Shown here: one piece after another, positions 15,845-25,291 of the stretch
Numbering within the stretch: position 1 is the first letter of the stretch
Layout of the letters: each line of letters begins with the position of its first letter
Assembly: GCA_009995045.1 (NCBI GenBank)
Contig: JAACQG010000019.1
Coordinates: 1 to 37,990 of the forward strand
DNA: 37,990 nucleotides
Direction: 5' to 3'
Source of the DNA: Alphaproteobacteria bacterium
Lineage (GTDB): Bacteria > Pseudomonadota > Alphaproteobacteria > Micavibrionales > Micavibrionaceae
Position numbers and translations under genes: made by a program
Notes under the pieces: model-generated
Seen by the model: only the letters and a program-made list of their open reading frames with translations
Told to the model about the DNA's origin: nothing
The model's database searches: none

Positions 15845-16798
15845 TTACGCACTCATTTTATCGCCAAAACGACCGCCGCGGCGATAACGCGTCAAATATG
15901 TCGGTAGAATAATATCCAAGCTCGTCGGATTCACACCCAAATCCGCGAGGCCCAAAGCACCATCATTCATCACATTATCAGTTTTAAGCGATTCGATTTG
16001 ATCCTTGGTGATCGGTGGTTTTGGAAGGATGCTCATGAACGTTGCCTGAATTTTTGCCAAACCATTGGGAAGCGGGAACAAAATGCGCTTTTGCCCCGTA
16101 TATTCAAACATTTTTTCGTATACGCCCTTAAAACTTAACGTCTCCGGCCCGCCAAGCTCATATGTATTGCCCTGCGCCGCTGATTGATCCATCGCGGCAA
16201 TCGCTGCATCCGCAACATCCCCGACATACACGGGTTGGAACAATGTCTCTCCGCCGTTAATCAAAGGCAGAACAGGTAAAAATTTCGCAAGGCTGGCAAA
16301 CATATTGAAAAATTCATCATCTTCACCAAAAATCACACTTGGGCGTAATATCACCGCCCGTGGGAACGCCGCTTTAATTGCGGCCTCACCCTTAACTTTG
16401 CTTTTGGCGTATTCGGATTCGCTGCGCTCAACGCCCAATGCAGAGATATGGATAAACGAAGATACGCCCTTCTCACCACATGCCAATGCAATGGCGGATG
16501 GAATTTCCACATGCGCGCGCTCAAATGTCTGACCGCCTTTTTCAAATAAAATCCCGATGCAGTTAATCACATAATCACTTCCCTCAATGGCCGCGGCTAC
16601 GCTTTGTGCATCGCTATAGTCGCATTGAACGGGGACGATTTGACCAACTGCGCCACATGGCTTTAGAAAATATCCGCGCTCTGGTACGCGGGTTGCAATT
16701 TTGACAACAATATCGCGCTTGGCAAGCTCACGGACGATCTGCGTTCCGACAAATCCTGTTCCGCCAAACACCGTTGCAGTTTTGTAATTCTTAGCCAT
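15845..16798 (-). CDS. NAD(P)-dependent epimerase/reductase, NDUFA9-like
   Basis: An atypical short-chain dehydrogenase/reductase of 317 residues. The Rossmann motif GGTGFVGTQIV is at about 11-21. INCIGILFEKGGQTFERAHVEIP, HISALGVERSESEYAKSKVKGE (YxxxK) and VILRPSVIFGEDDEFFNMF follow. This set is characteristic of the complex I NDUFA9-like group found in alphaproteobacteria, whose mitochondrial member is an accessory subunit that binds NADPH. Whether the bacterial protein acts in complex I is uncertain. The start was chosen at 16798 (MAKNYKTATVFGG), preceded by AAGGAG; the longer frame to 16825 has no such site. It may be co-transcribed with surA, 50 bases downstream. Confidence 0.87.
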   Translation of the reverse strand: MAKNYKTATVFGGTGFVGTQIVRELAKRDIVVKIATRVPERGYFLKPCGAVGQIVPVQCDYSDAQSVAAAIEGSDYVINCIGILFEKGGQTFERAHVEIPSAIALACGEKGVSSFIHISALGVERSESEYAKSKVKGEAAIKAAFPRAVILRPSVIFGEDDEFFNMFASLAKFLPVLPLINGGETLFQPVYVGDVADAAIAAMDQSAAQGNTYELGGPETLSFKGVYEKMFEYTGQKRILFPLPNGLAKIQATFMSILPKPPITKDQIESLKTDNVMNDGALGLADLGVNPTSLDIILPTYLTRYRRGGRFGDKMSA

Positions 16799-16908
16799 CT
16801 CTTGTAATCTCCTTAATGCCCTCATACTATGGCGCGGCTCATGCTGAAAATCCAGCCAAAGCTTGCATCTGATGAAACATTTTAACGTGATACAGAAAAT
16901 TCACCGTG

Positions 16909-17619
16909 ATGATTAAAAATATTCTGCTTTGTACGCTCATCATATGCGCCTACGCCCTCATTGTTTACCCGTCTGAAGCACGCGCAGACACACAAAGCAT
17001 CAACGCCCCAATTGTCGTCGAGCTTTTTACATCCCAAGGATGCCCCGCCTGCCCGCCCGCGGATGACATTATGAACAAACTAGCGACAAACCCAAAAGTC
17101 ATATCGCTATCCTATCACGTTCAATATTGGGATCGCCCCAATCGGAAAGATATTTTAGGCCGCGCATTTTCAGATGATCGTCAGCGTCGTTATGCGGATT
17201 ACAGCCGATCAAAACGCCTTTACACACCGCAAATGATGGTTAATGGCGGCGCAGCTTTTATCGGGTCACATAAAGAAAAAGTTGTGGAGGCCTTGCGCGC
17301 GGCAAAACCGCTAGAACCCATAACAATAACAGCCGTGACGGGCGATAGCGCTACACTTTCATTGCCGCAACTTGATAACGGTTTTTACACACTGTGGATC
17401 GCGGGTGTGAAGGCAAAGCACATTGAAACCAATGCACGCGGGCAAAGCAGAATTTTCACAAACAGCGTCCTATCTTTAAAAACAGGCGATCCGTGGGATG
17501 GCAACGCAAACATCACAAGCGTGACATTGGATAAAAACCCCGACATCGACCACTACATCATCCTCGCCCAAAACCAAGCGCATGGCGAAATAGTAGCGGT
17601 GGGTATGTTGGAATTTTAA
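16909..17619 (+). CDS. DUF1223 thioredoxin-fold periplasmic protein
   Basis: A 236-residue exported protein. A signal peptide covers about residues 1-26 (IKNILLCTLIICAYALIVYPSEARA). VVELFTSQGCPACPPADDIMNKLA, with a CPAC pair, is the DUF1223 signature. LSYHVQYWDRPNRKDILG and the redox-like YTPQMMVNGGAAFIGS (cis-Pro region) follow, as in thioredoxin-fold proteins. The function is not established; a periplasmic thiol-related role is inference. A GTG directly precedes the ATG at 16909 and could be used instead. Its stop shares TTAA with the converging helicase gene. Confidence 0.9.
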   Translation: MIKNILLCTLIICAYALIVYPSEARADTQSINAPIVVELFTSQGCPACPPADDIMNKLATNPKVISLSYHVQYWDRPNRKDILGRAFSDDRQRRYADYSRSKRLYTPQMMVNGGAAFIGSHKEKVVEALRAAKPLEPITITAVTGDSATLSLPQLDNGFYTLWIAGVKAKHIETNARGQSRIFTNSVLSLKTGDPWDGNANITSVTLDKNPDIDHYIILAQNQAHGEIVAVGMLEF

Positions 17620-19829
17620 ACCTCTTCGGGTTTTTCTACGAAGCTGTCCATGACGCGTTTTTGGCCTGATTTTTCGAAGGCGATATCGAGTTTGTGTCCG
17701 TCAATGTTTAAGATTTTGCCGTAGCCGAATTTGTCATGGAAAACGCGGTCGCCGCGGGTGAAAATTGTGCCGCTTTCGCTGCGCACTTTGCGCTCATGTG
17801 CAATGCTACGCGCTTGTACCTTTGGTTTAAATCCTGAAGAATCCCAATGCGTAGATCGGCCAGAACCGGCCAAACCGATATCGGAAGAGACATCAACATA
17901 CGCTTTAGGCAGTTCGTCAACAAAGCGTGATGGAATAGCATTGACCCATGATCCATACATGCGGCGATTGGCGGCGAATGAGATATGCGCCCGCTTTTTA
18001 GCGCGGGTGATCCCGACATAAGCAAGGCGGCGCTCTTCCTCCAAACCCTTCATACCGTTTTCGTCCATGGAACGTTGAGAGGGGAATAATCCCTCTTCCC
18101 AACCCGGCAAGAACACAGCATCGAATTCAAGACCCTTCGCGCCATGAAGCGTCATAATCGTGGCATATTCGCCCCCTGATTGATCTTGATTTTCCAGCAC
18201 CAGCGCGACATGTTCCAAAAACTCGGGCAGGCTGTCATATTCTTGCATCCCCGAGATAAGCTCCCTCAAGTTTTCTAAACGCCCCGGCGCTTCGGGTGTT
18301 TTGTCTTCTTTCCACATTTGCATGTAGCCCGACTCGTCCAGAATTTGTGCCGCCAGTTCCGCGTGGTTCATGCTATCGACGAGCGAGCGCCAACGCCCGA
18401 AATCATCGAGTAATTTCATCAATGTGGTTTTGACTTTGGGGCGAAGCTCGTCTGTTTGCGTCAAATCCATAATCGAATCATATAAATTAATCCCGTGATT
18501 ACGACCGTATGCATATAGGGTTTGCACCGTGGCATCACCAAGGCCACGCTTGGGCTTATTCATGATTCTCTCTAATGCCAGATCATCGGCTGGTTGCGCA
18601 ACAACGCGCAGATAAGCTAGCGAATCGCGAATCTCCATACGTTCGTAAAATCGTGGACCGCCTAACACTTTATAGGGCAAGCCAAGCTTGATAAAGCGTT
18701 CTTCAAATTCACGTGTTTGAAAGCCTGCGCGCACCAAAACAGCGACACCATTCAGTGTTTGCCCCTTACGCTGAAGCTGCTCAATTTCTTCACCAATCCA
18801 GCGCGCCTCGGCCTCGCCATCCCATAGGCCGCGTACCTGTATCTTTTCGCCGTCACCCGCATCCGACCATAATTCTTTACCAAGGCGTCCGTCATTATTG
18901 CTGATGACGGCATGCGCTGCTTTCAGGATATTATTGGTGGAACGGTAATTTTGCTCGAGGCGAATAATTTTCGCACCTTCAAAGTCTTTTTCAAATTTTA
19001 GAATATTGCCCACTTCCGCGCCGCGCCAACCATAGATCGACTGATCATCATCCCCCACACAGCAAATATTCGATGAACCCTGCGCAAGCAAGCGTAGCCA
19101 TAGATATTGCGCCACATTCGTATCCTGATATTCATCAACCATGATGTAACGAAAACGCTTGTGATAATCATCAAGCACATGTTTATTCGCCGGATCTTTT
19201 AGGATTGTAATCATATGCAATAGCAAATCACCGAAATCACAGGCATTGATCGCACGCATGCGTGATTGATAGATTTTGTATAAAAGCTGAAGCTTACCGC
19301 CCGCGACATCACCCACATCATCCAGCTGAACCTGTGATGGGTTAAGGCCGCGATCTTTCCAGCGATCGATATGGCTGATCATCGCTTTGGGGACCCATTT
19401 CTTGGTGTCGATATTATTGGCTTCCATAATCTGCTTGAGCAAGCGCACCTGATCATCGGGATCAAGAATGGTGAAATTCGACCCAAGCCCGACCAGATCC
19501 GCATGCCGGCGCAACATGCGCGCCGCCAATGAATGAAACGTCCCAAGCCACCATCCCTCAACGGGCATACCGCCCATAAGGCTGCTGACGCGTTCTTTCA
19601 TTTCTTGCGCGGCTTTATTGGTGAAGGTCACGGCTAAAATCTGCGACGGATAGGCGCGTCCCGTATTGAGCAAATGTGCCAATCGCGTTGTCAGCACCCG
19701 CGTCTTACCCGTACCCGCGCCCGCAAGCACAAGCACAGGGCCGTCGAGCGATTCAATCGCTTCGCGCTGGGGTTGGTTTAATCCTTGAAGATAAGGTGGC
19801 TCGTTTGGAGAAATTATATCACTCTGCAT
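17616..19829 (-). CDS. uvrD: UvrD/PcrA-type superfamily 1 DNA helicase
   Basis: A 3'-5' DNA helicase of about 737 residues working in nucleotide-excision and mismatch repair. Motifs run in the SF1A order: the Q motif LNQPQREAI, Walker A AGAGTGKTRVL, TFTNKAAQEMKER (Ia), Walker B VDEYQDTN, GDDDQSIYGWRGA (III) and EQNYRSTNNIL (IV). TLHGAKGLEFDAVFLPGWEEGLFPSQRS (V) and EEERRLAYVGITRAKK (VI) complete the set. The C terminus holds the Tudor-like element GDRVFHDKFGYGKI that in PcrA/UvrD contacts RNA polymerase, suggesting a role at stalled transcription. A GTG six bases upstream (19835) could also start it. Standard length; it faces the DUF1223 gene with a shared TTAA stop. Confidence 0.95.
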   Translation of the reverse strand: MQSDIISPNEPPYLQGLNQPQREAIESLDGPVLVLAGAGTGKTRVLTTRLAHLLNTGRAYPSQILAVTFTNKAAQEMKERVSSLMGGMPVEGWWLGTFHSLAARMLRRHADLVGLGSNFTILDPDDQVRLLKQIMEANNIDTKKWVPKAMISHIDRWKDRGLNPSQVQLDDVGDVAGGKLQLLYKIYQSRMRAINACDFGDLLLHMITILKDPANKHVLDDYHKRFRYIMVDEYQDTNVAQYLWLRLLAQGSSNICCVGDDDQSIYGWRGAEVGNILKFEKDFEGAKIIRLEQNYRSTNNILKAAHAVISNNDGRLGKELWSDAGDGEKIQVRGLWDGEAEARWIGEEIEQLQRKGQTLNGVAVLVRAGFQTREFEERFIKLGLPYKVLGGPRFYERMEIRDSLAYLRVVAQPADDLALERIMNKPKRGLGDATVQTLYAYGRNHGINLYDSIMDLTQTDELRPKVKTTLMKLLDDFGRWRSLVDSMNHAELAAQILDESGYMQMWKEDKTPEAPGRLENLRELISGMQEYDSLPEFLEHVALVLENQDQSGGEYATIMTLHGAKGLEFDAVFLPGWEEGLFPSQRSMDENGMKGLEEERRLAYVGITRAKKRAHISFAANRRMYGSWVNAIPSRFVDELPKAYVDVSSDIGLAGSGRSTHWDSSGFKPKVQARSIAHERKVRSESGTIFTRGDRVFHDKFGYGKILNIDGHKLDIAFEKSGQKRVMDSFVEKPEEV

Positions 19830-19894
19830 ACCCACAAAAGTAAGGGTTTAACGCGTATTAGCAAGTGATTTTAGAAAAATTAAGTAAGCGGATT

Positions 19895-20944
19895 TTATGC
19901 TTTTTTTGTCGCGCTGCTCTTAGACGTGGAAACTTGATTGCGGCCATTATGTTTCGCCGTATAAAGGGCCTTATCCGCGCGCAAGATCAAATCATCAACT
20001 TTTTCATCATTGCCAAATTCCGCCGCCCCGCCAGATAGCGTGATGCGCCCTAATTTCTCACCCGAAGAACGATTGATGATTTCTTTTGACGCAACAGCCT
20101 TACGCAAATGCTCGCCAACTTTCACCGCGCCCTGCAAATCAGTCTCAGGCAAAATAATGGCAAATTCTTCACCGCCATAACGCGCAACAACATCGCGCCC
20201 CTTAACGCCATCAAAAAGCGTTTTTGCCACAAGCCGTAGCACTTGGTCGCCAACTTGATGCCCATAATTATCATTAAAGCTCTTGAAATGGTCGATATCC
20301 ATCATGATCAACGAAAACGCGCAATCATGCTCAACAGATTCCTTACGAATACGAAGAATTTCCGCATCAAACGCCTTACGATTAGCAAGACTTGTTAACC
20401 CGTCTGTCAGCGCCTCTTTTTTGACCATTTCTAGATCACGTTGCAGTTCAATCATAACTTCTGTTGATCTGTTCAACTCATATTCAAGACGCTCATTCTG
20501 CTCAACCATATTTTGCGTATTGGTCATGACATCGCTGATCGCCTCACGCGCACCGTCAATGTCTAGCGTATCATCGGATAGCTTAACGCTAGCCTCAGAC
20601 AAAGCAGAGCTATAATTAGATGTAGCGTTTCTCACGCTAACAACTGCGCCGCCAACCGATTTAATTGTTTCACTGATTTTATCGCCCGCTTTTTTCACGC
20701 GATCATTTTGGGTGCTCTCACTCAAGAAACGTTGATGCAATTCATGGCAACGCTCATCTGTGATCTTTTGCTGACTGCTGCTCAAAATATCTATGGCGCG
20801 CACAACTTCGGGATTATAATTCCCGTAATATACATACCATAGCTCAAAAATATCAGGCGTCGGCGCGAGACCTTCAGAGTGAATACGCTCCAAAGCCTCT
20901 GCTGCAATTTCACTCGCTTTTTCTGTATCTTGATTGTAATTCAC
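19895..20944 (-). CDS. GGDEF-domain diguanylate cyclase
   Basis: A 349-residue soluble protein. Residues 1 to about 95 form a helical domain with FELWYVYYGNYNPEV, as in alphaproteobacterial GGDEF proteins of this type. A coiled-coil stretch runs from about 100 to 178, and the catalytic domain from 180 on (LTDGLTSLANRKAFD, MMDIDHFKSFNDNYGHQVGDQVL). GGEEF at 257-261 is an active-site form, so cyclic-di-GMP synthesis is expected. The product-inhibition I-site, normally RxxD, reads KGRD at 248-251, with Lys in place of the Arg, so feedback inhibition may be weak or lost. No membrane segment is seen. The gene is alone, 59 bases from uvrD. Confidence 0.93.
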   Translation of the reverse strand: MNYNQDTEKASEIAAEALERIHSEGLAPTPDIFELWYVYYGNYNPEVVRAIDILSSSQQKITDERCHELHQRFLSESTQNDRVKKAGDKISETIKSVGGAVVSVRNATSNYSSALSEASVKLSDDTLDIDGAREAISDVMTNTQNMVEQNERLEYELNRSTEVMIELQRDLEMVKKEALTDGLTSLANRKAFDAEILRIRKESVEHDCAFSLIMMDIDHFKSFNDNYGHQVGDQVLRLVAKTLFDGVKGRDVVARYGGEEFAIILPETDLQGAVKVGEHLRKAVASKEIINRSSGEKLGRITLSGGAAEFGNDEKVDDLILRADKALYTAKHNGRNQVSTSKSSATKKA

Positions 20945-21044
20945 GTTTTTTAGTAACCCTATATGACAAAAATAGCTTAACAGGCTGGAACCATAAGAAA
21001 AAGAATAAAGAAACGCTAAAGCAATATTTTTTCGTACATTTCCA

Positions 21045-21587
21045 TTATGAGAGCTTTACTTTTAAATCACCCAAAGTGTTGCACACGGTAAAAAGATGAG
21101 AGGTGTCTTCATATAAAAACTTCTCATCACCTGCCTTAACAAGCATATCTAACAATAAATCCCAATATCCGAACGCATTTAAAATAAACACAGGCTTGTC
21201 GTGCAATCCCAAATGCTTCCACGTTATAATTTCAAAGAATTCAGCCAAAGTGCCAAGGCCACCGGGCAGCATAACAAACGCATCCGATAAATCCGCCATC
21301 TGTTGTTGGCGCTCTTGCATGGTTTTTGTAATGTGTAGCGAGGTTAGGCCTTTATGTGCAACCTCTCTATCCATTAAACATTGCGGAATAACACCGATTA
21401 CATCCGCACCGCCATCAAGCGTCGCATCCGCCGCCGCGCCCATCAAACCGACATGCCCACCGCCATAGACCAACGTCCGCCCAGATGAAGCGATAAACGT
21501 ACCGACATCGCGCGCAAGCTTGGTATATTTAGGGTCAACACGATTGGAAGATGCGCAATACACGCATATGTTTTGATACTTGCTCAT
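21045..21587 (-). CDS. LOG family protein (TIGR00730), nucleotide 5'-monophosphate phosphoribohydrolase type
   Basis: A 180-residue protein of the Lonely Guy family. Plant members and bacterial relatives cleave cytokinin riboside or other nucleoside 5'-monophosphates to base and ribose 5-phosphate. Family marks are ICVYCASSNRVDP, LVYGGGHVGLMGAAADATL and, above all, LPGGLGTLAEFFEIITWKHLG, containing the PGGxGTxxE motif with catalytic Glu. The length is standard. It is cytoplasmic. The bacterial substrate is not predictable from the sequence. Flanked by the GGDEF gene (100-base gap) and the Ala-rich orphan. Confidence 0.93.
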   Translation of the reverse strand: MSKYQNICVYCASSNRVDPKYTKLARDVGTFIASSGRTLVYGGGHVGLMGAAADATLDGGADVIGVIPQCLMDREVAHKGLTSLHITKTMQERQQQMADLSDAFVMLPGGLGTLAEFFEIITWKHLGLHDKPVFILNAFGYWDLLLDMLVKAGDEKFLYEDTSHLFTVCNTLGDLKVKLS

Positions 21588-21635
21588 AAAATGAATGTAT
21601 AAATAATTTTAGAAAAAGCGAATGATAAATTTGGC

Positions 21636-22607
21636 TTATGCTGACATTTGAGGCAATGATGGACGTGACGTCATATTGGCGGCGAGGGCAGCAATTCTGT
21701 CCATCTCTTCTCTGCGCAGTGCTTCAAATCCATCAGGCGCATCAGCAGAAAATGCAACCGCATCGATAATGGGTGCTTGCGCGGTGGTATTCGCAAGGGC
21801 AAACATATCGACCTCGCCTAGGGTAATTGACGTAGCCGCTGTTTTTACACCTTCAAGAGCTCCTATATCACGCTCAATCTCAAGCCCTAAATCTGCAAGC
21901 GCTTTCACTTCAGGGAAACACTCAAGATTTTCTCCATCGAATGACAGTATTTTTTCTAAAAAATCGGGGTCGGCGTCAAGCGCAGTTTCCCAATCAATGG
22001 ATGTAGGTTTATCTAATCGGGGTGTTTCATTCGCATCTTTAATAATTGCAGTATTCGGCGGGGTCCAATTTTGCGAGGAGCTTGCTCTTAAGGTATCTGC
22101 AACAGCCAAAGCAATTTCTTCTGGTGCTTTACCAGACATACCTTTTTTTATATCTTCATAAAGTCCTGCTCCGTCAGAAGCATGAAGCATGCCTGATTGA
22201 ACTATTCCCATACTTCCTTTACCCGCAGCCAAACCAGCCGCCGTCCCAACAACCATTCCAGCAACACTGGTCGGTGCCGTATTTGTATTGGGGTGAACAT
22301 TACCAACGCCATTTGCACTACATGCAGCTAAAGCTTCTGATTGTGCTTTTTTAATAGCGTCAATACTACCTGAAACAGCCGCTTTGCAATCCTGAGCGCC
22401 AGTTTGAAGCTGAGCTTGTGCGTTAGTTGCTAAGCCGACTGCATTATTACCATCTGCTTTAACGGCATCAACATTTGGTTTTTGTATATTTAGATTGATA
22501 TGCGGAGCAATAATGCTCATCGCGGTGACGGCGGGCGTGGATGGCGCAGCGTTCACATTAACCGCTGCAGCATGATATCCAAAATTTTGCGAAAGTCCGC
22601 CTCTCAA
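21636..22607 (-). CDS. Ala-rich hypothetical protein with glycine-rich hydrophobic segment
   Basis: About 323 residues that I do not recognise. The N-terminal third is rich in Ala, Asn and Val (HAAAVNVNAAPSTPAV). A Gly/Ala hydrophobic run (VAGMVVGTAAGLAAGKG, near 115-131) could be a membrane or aggregation segment. The C-terminal half is acidic and helical (FLEKILSFDGENLECFPEVKAL, LEIERDIGALEGVK). No clear signal peptide is present. I prefer the TTG at 22607, 8 bases after AAGGG; a GTG at 22616 overlaps that site. Pro, Ala and Asp content suggests a secreted or surface-associated structural protein, but this is speculation. It lies 48 bases upstream of the LOG gene on the same strand. Confidence 0.65.
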   Translation of the reverse strand: MRGGLSQNFGYHAAAVNVNAAPSTPAVTAMSIIAPHINLNIQKPNVDAVKADGNNAVGLATNAQAQLQTGAQDCKAAVSGSIDAIKKAQSEALAACSANGVGNVHPNTNTAPTSVAGMVVGTAAGLAAGKGSMGIVQSGMLHASDGAGLYEDIKKGMSGKAPEEIALAVADTLRASSSQNWTPPNTAIIKDANETPRLDKPTSIDWETALDADPDFLEKILSFDGENLECFPEVKALADLGLEIERDIGALEGVKTAATSITLGEVDMFALANTTAQAPIIDAVAFSADAPDGFEALRREEMDRIAALAANMTSRPSLPQMSA

Positions 22608-22852
22608 TTTACACACCCTTTACTCAAATTATTATTCTTTTTATAAGTCCCTTTATTTTAGGGTAATTATATTAATTTTGTATTAACGCCGCCCTCTAAA
22701 ACAGCGCATATCGGGCTTTTTTATATCCCATATACTATTTTACCAGAAAGGTTGAATTTTATACAAATTTGAAGTTTTATTTGAGCACAAGCCATTGAAA
22801 TAAAACATTAATATTCATTTCATAATAGACGATGATTTTAACCGTGAATGGT

Positions 22853-24355
22853 TTAAAATGAAGCACGCTTATAACTTAATGCTTCGGCAATATGCGTTTT
22901 ATTTAAAATATCGGGATTTCCCGAAAGATCCGCAATTGTTCTTGCAACCCGCAGGATGCGGAAATAACTCCGTGCCGACATCCGTGCTTTCTCCATGGCC
23001 GCATCTAATAGTGTCTTGGCATGCTCATCCATCTGCGCGATCTGTTCTAATATGTTGCCGCTTGCCTGTGCGTTCACGGCTGTTCCATTATATCGCGCCG
23101 CCTGAATATCTCTTGCGATTGCAATACGCGCCGCGACTATAGCCGAGCTTTCGCCCGCAGGTGCGTTCAAATCCGCAATCTCAACGCGCGGCACATCAAC
23201 CTGAAGGTCAATCCGATCCATCATTGGCCCTGAAATTTTTGATTGATAATCCCCCGCACATCGCGGCACTTTATTACATTCCAGATCAGGATCACCCAAA
23301 TGCCCGCATCGGCACGGGTTCATCGCGGCAATCAGCTGAAAGCGCGCTGGATAATTGACATGGTTATTCGCCCGCGCAATCAAAGCATTGCCAGTCTCTA
23401 ATGGCTGACGCAGAGATTCCAGCGTGGAGCGCGCAAATTCAGGCAATTCATCAAGAAACAAAACACCGTTATGTGCCAAAGACACCTCCCCAGGCTTGAC
23501 CTTATGTCCGCCGCCGATCAACGCAGGGAGTGAGGCGGAATGATGCGGGTCACGAAACGGACGTGACTGAAGCAACCCACCCTCGGGCAAGCTGCCCGCC
23601 AAGGAATGAATCATAGACACCTCAAGCGCCTCTCGCGGTGATAATGGCGGTAATATGCCCGGCAAAGTTGAGGCGAGCATAGATTTGCCTGACCCTGGCG
23701 GCCCAATCATCAGCATGTTGTGACCGCCCGCCGCCGCAATCTCTAGCGCCCGCTTGGCTGTCTCCTGCCCCTTAACCTCCGCCAAATCAGGAACCCGCCG
23801 CTCATCAAGCGCCTCACCAAGCTTTGCTTCAGGACGGCTTAACACCTGCGTGCCTTTTATATGGTTGATCAATTGCAAAAGATCACTCGGCGCAAGGATA
23901 TCAATATCCCCCGCCCATGCCGCTTCCCCGCCACACGCCTTAGGACAAATGAGTTTATGATCATTCGCACTGGCATGGATCGCAGACGGCAAAACCCCCG
24001 CAACCGCGCGAATAGACGCATCCAGCGATAACTCGCCCAGCACAAGATATTCTTCCAACTCACCTTTTGGTATAACGCCCATCGCCGCTAGTAATCCGAG
24101 CGCAATGGGAAGATCAAAATGCGATCCCTCTTTGGACAAATCCGCAGGTGCCAAATTCACGGTCAGGCGTTTCGGCGGCAGTGAAAGCCCCAATGCATGA
24201 AGCGCGGAGCGCACCCGCTCCTTGCTTTCGGCAACCGCTTTATCGGGAAGACCCACAATCGTAAACGCAGGCAACCCATTTGATATTTGCACCTGAACAT
24301 CCACGGGGCGAACCTCCACCCCGGCAAACGCAACAGTATTAACACGTGCAACCAT
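22853..24355 (-). CDS. comM: YifB/ComM Mg-chelatase-like AAA+ ATPase
   Basis: A 500-residue ComM/YifB protein. In Vibrio, ComM is a branch-migration helicase that promotes integration of transformed DNA; many non-competent bacteria also carry it. The N-terminal ChlI-like domain holds GLPAFTIVGLPDKAVAESKERVRSAL and LAPADLSKEGSHFDLPIALGLL. The AAA+ core has Walker A MLMIGPPGSGKSMLAS, FRDPHHSASLPALIGGG and FLDELPEFARSTLESLRQPLE. A zinc-binding-like NPCRCGHLGDPDLECNKVPRC follows, then SKISGPMMDRIDLQVDVPR. A GTG six bases upstream (24361) is a possible alternative start. The 235 bases downstream of its stop hold no gene. Confidence 0.95.
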   Translation of the reverse strand: MVARVNTVAFAGVEVRPVDVQVQISNGLPAFTIVGLPDKAVAESKERVRSALHALGLSLPPKRLTVNLAPADLSKEGSHFDLPIALGLLAAMGVIPKGELEEYLVLGELSLDASIRAVAGVLPSAIHASANDHKLICPKACGGEAAWAGDIDILAPSDLLQLINHIKGTQVLSRPEAKLGEALDERRVPDLAEVKGQETAKRALEIAAAGGHNMLMIGPPGSGKSMLASTLPGILPPLSPREALEVSMIHSLAGSLPEGGLLQSRPFRDPHHSASLPALIGGGHKVKPGEVSLAHNGVLFLDELPEFARSTLESLRQPLETGNALIARANNHVNYPARFQLIAAMNPCRCGHLGDPDLECNKVPRCAGDYQSKISGPMMDRIDLQVDVPRVEIADLNAPAGESSAIVAARIAIARDIQAARYNGTAVNAQASGNILEQIAQMDEHAKTLLDAAMEKARMSARSYFRILRVARTIADLSGNPDILNKTHIAEALSYKRASF

Positions 24356-24580
24356 AGACACTCTTTTTTAGAATTTCACTCTATTATTGGCACAAGAACA
24401 AAACAGAAACAAGAGGGTAAATCATCACATATCAAGAATCATAAAATCATACCGTCATTTCAGTAAAGGCGCATTATCCACATTTCATTATAATTTTAAA
24501 ACACTGAAATCATTGAGTATTTCACCTCCCGTCAAACAAAATCATCTGCGTTAAGAAAGTGTTTACCTTTCCTGTTTACT

Positions 24581-24589
24581 AAGGAGGGT
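24581..24589 (+). promoter_or_regulatory. Strong ribosome site without a start codon, in the leader of the acidic gene
   Basis: AAGGAGGGT at 24581-24589 is a near-perfect anti-SD match, but within the usual distance there is no ATG, GTG or TTG; the next codons in one frame are ATT TAA. The real gene start at 24650 has its own AAAGGAG (about 7 bases before). The extra site may be a ribosome standby element, an RNA-binding site, or chance. The rest of 24362-24649 (288 bases) is AT-rich with no gene seen. Confidence 0.3.
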
Positions 24590-24649
24590 AAGAAACGCAT
24601 TTAAGAGCAAATAAAAGACCAGCGACAAGGAAAGAAAAAGGAGCTGACT

Positions 24650-25291
24650 ATGTTGAGTGACACAATCATGATGAGAGACCAAGACATCGCAAAAATTGCC
24701 AACCGTTTGCAGGTGCCATTGATCATTGGTGACATCCTAAACGGCGAAGGTGCATTGACCGATGATGTGCATATGGGTCTTCACGAAATCCTCAGCGATG
24801 ACCAGCCCGACAGCGCGCTTCTCTCAATAACGCTCAGCGCCCGCACAATTGCAAACGCATTTGCGGGACAGGCCAGCATTTTTGATATGCTTAAAATCGA
24901 ATGCGACCGTATTATCGCGGAATATGGCATGATGTGGCTGCGCAACGCACAAGCAAAATCGCTTGATAACAACACCGTTTTTGAAACATTGGTTCACATC
25001 CCCGAAGATTTGGACTGTATCAGCGAGCTTTTAGAATTTGCAAAGCTCACGCTAGATGACGCTGAAAATGATGCAAGTGATCTGTGTGCTATTTTGATCG
25101 CGCAGGCATCAGCACAAAGCCTTATCGCGCAAACATTTCTTGAATCCATGGATATGGGTGAACAAGACCCATGGACAATTGATCATGCAATTTATGACGG
25201 CGAAAACATCGATATGGGCGCGCTTGTTGCGGAACAAGCATCGCAAACATTTTACACCGATAACGTGATTAAATTCCCCACTATGAATTAA
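24650..25291 (+). CDS. Acidic hypothetical protein
   Basis: A 213-residue, strongly acidic and mainly helical protein with no family I can name. It starts MLSDTIMMRDQDIAKIANRLQVPLIIGDIL and contains LLSITLSARTIANAFAGQASIFDMLKIECDRIIAEYGMMWL in the middle. The C-terminal part holds LDCISELLEFAKLTLDDAENDASDL and ends VIKFPTMN. It has no signal peptide or membrane helix, so it is likely cytoplasmic. A clear AAAGGAG site supports the start. It is divergent from comM and ends in a TTAA shared with the converging HIT gene. Function unknown. Confidence 0.75.
   Translation: MLSDTIMMRDQDIAKIANRLQVPLIIGDILNGEGALTDDVHMGLHEILSDDQPDSALLSITLSARTIANAFAGQASIFDMLKIECDRIIAEYGMMWLRNAQAKSLDNNTVFETLVHIPEDLDCISELLEFAKLTLDDAENDASDLCAILIAQASAQSLIAQTFLESMDMGEQDPWTIDHAIYDGENIDMGALVAEQASQTFYTDNVIKFPTMN

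Noticed and set aside
22681-22725. Possible terminator: GCCC...GGGC followed by TTTTTT on the plus strand (near 22690-22720)
   Set aside because: No plus-strand gene ends upstream; both neighbours are on the minus strand and the stem is only four pairs.
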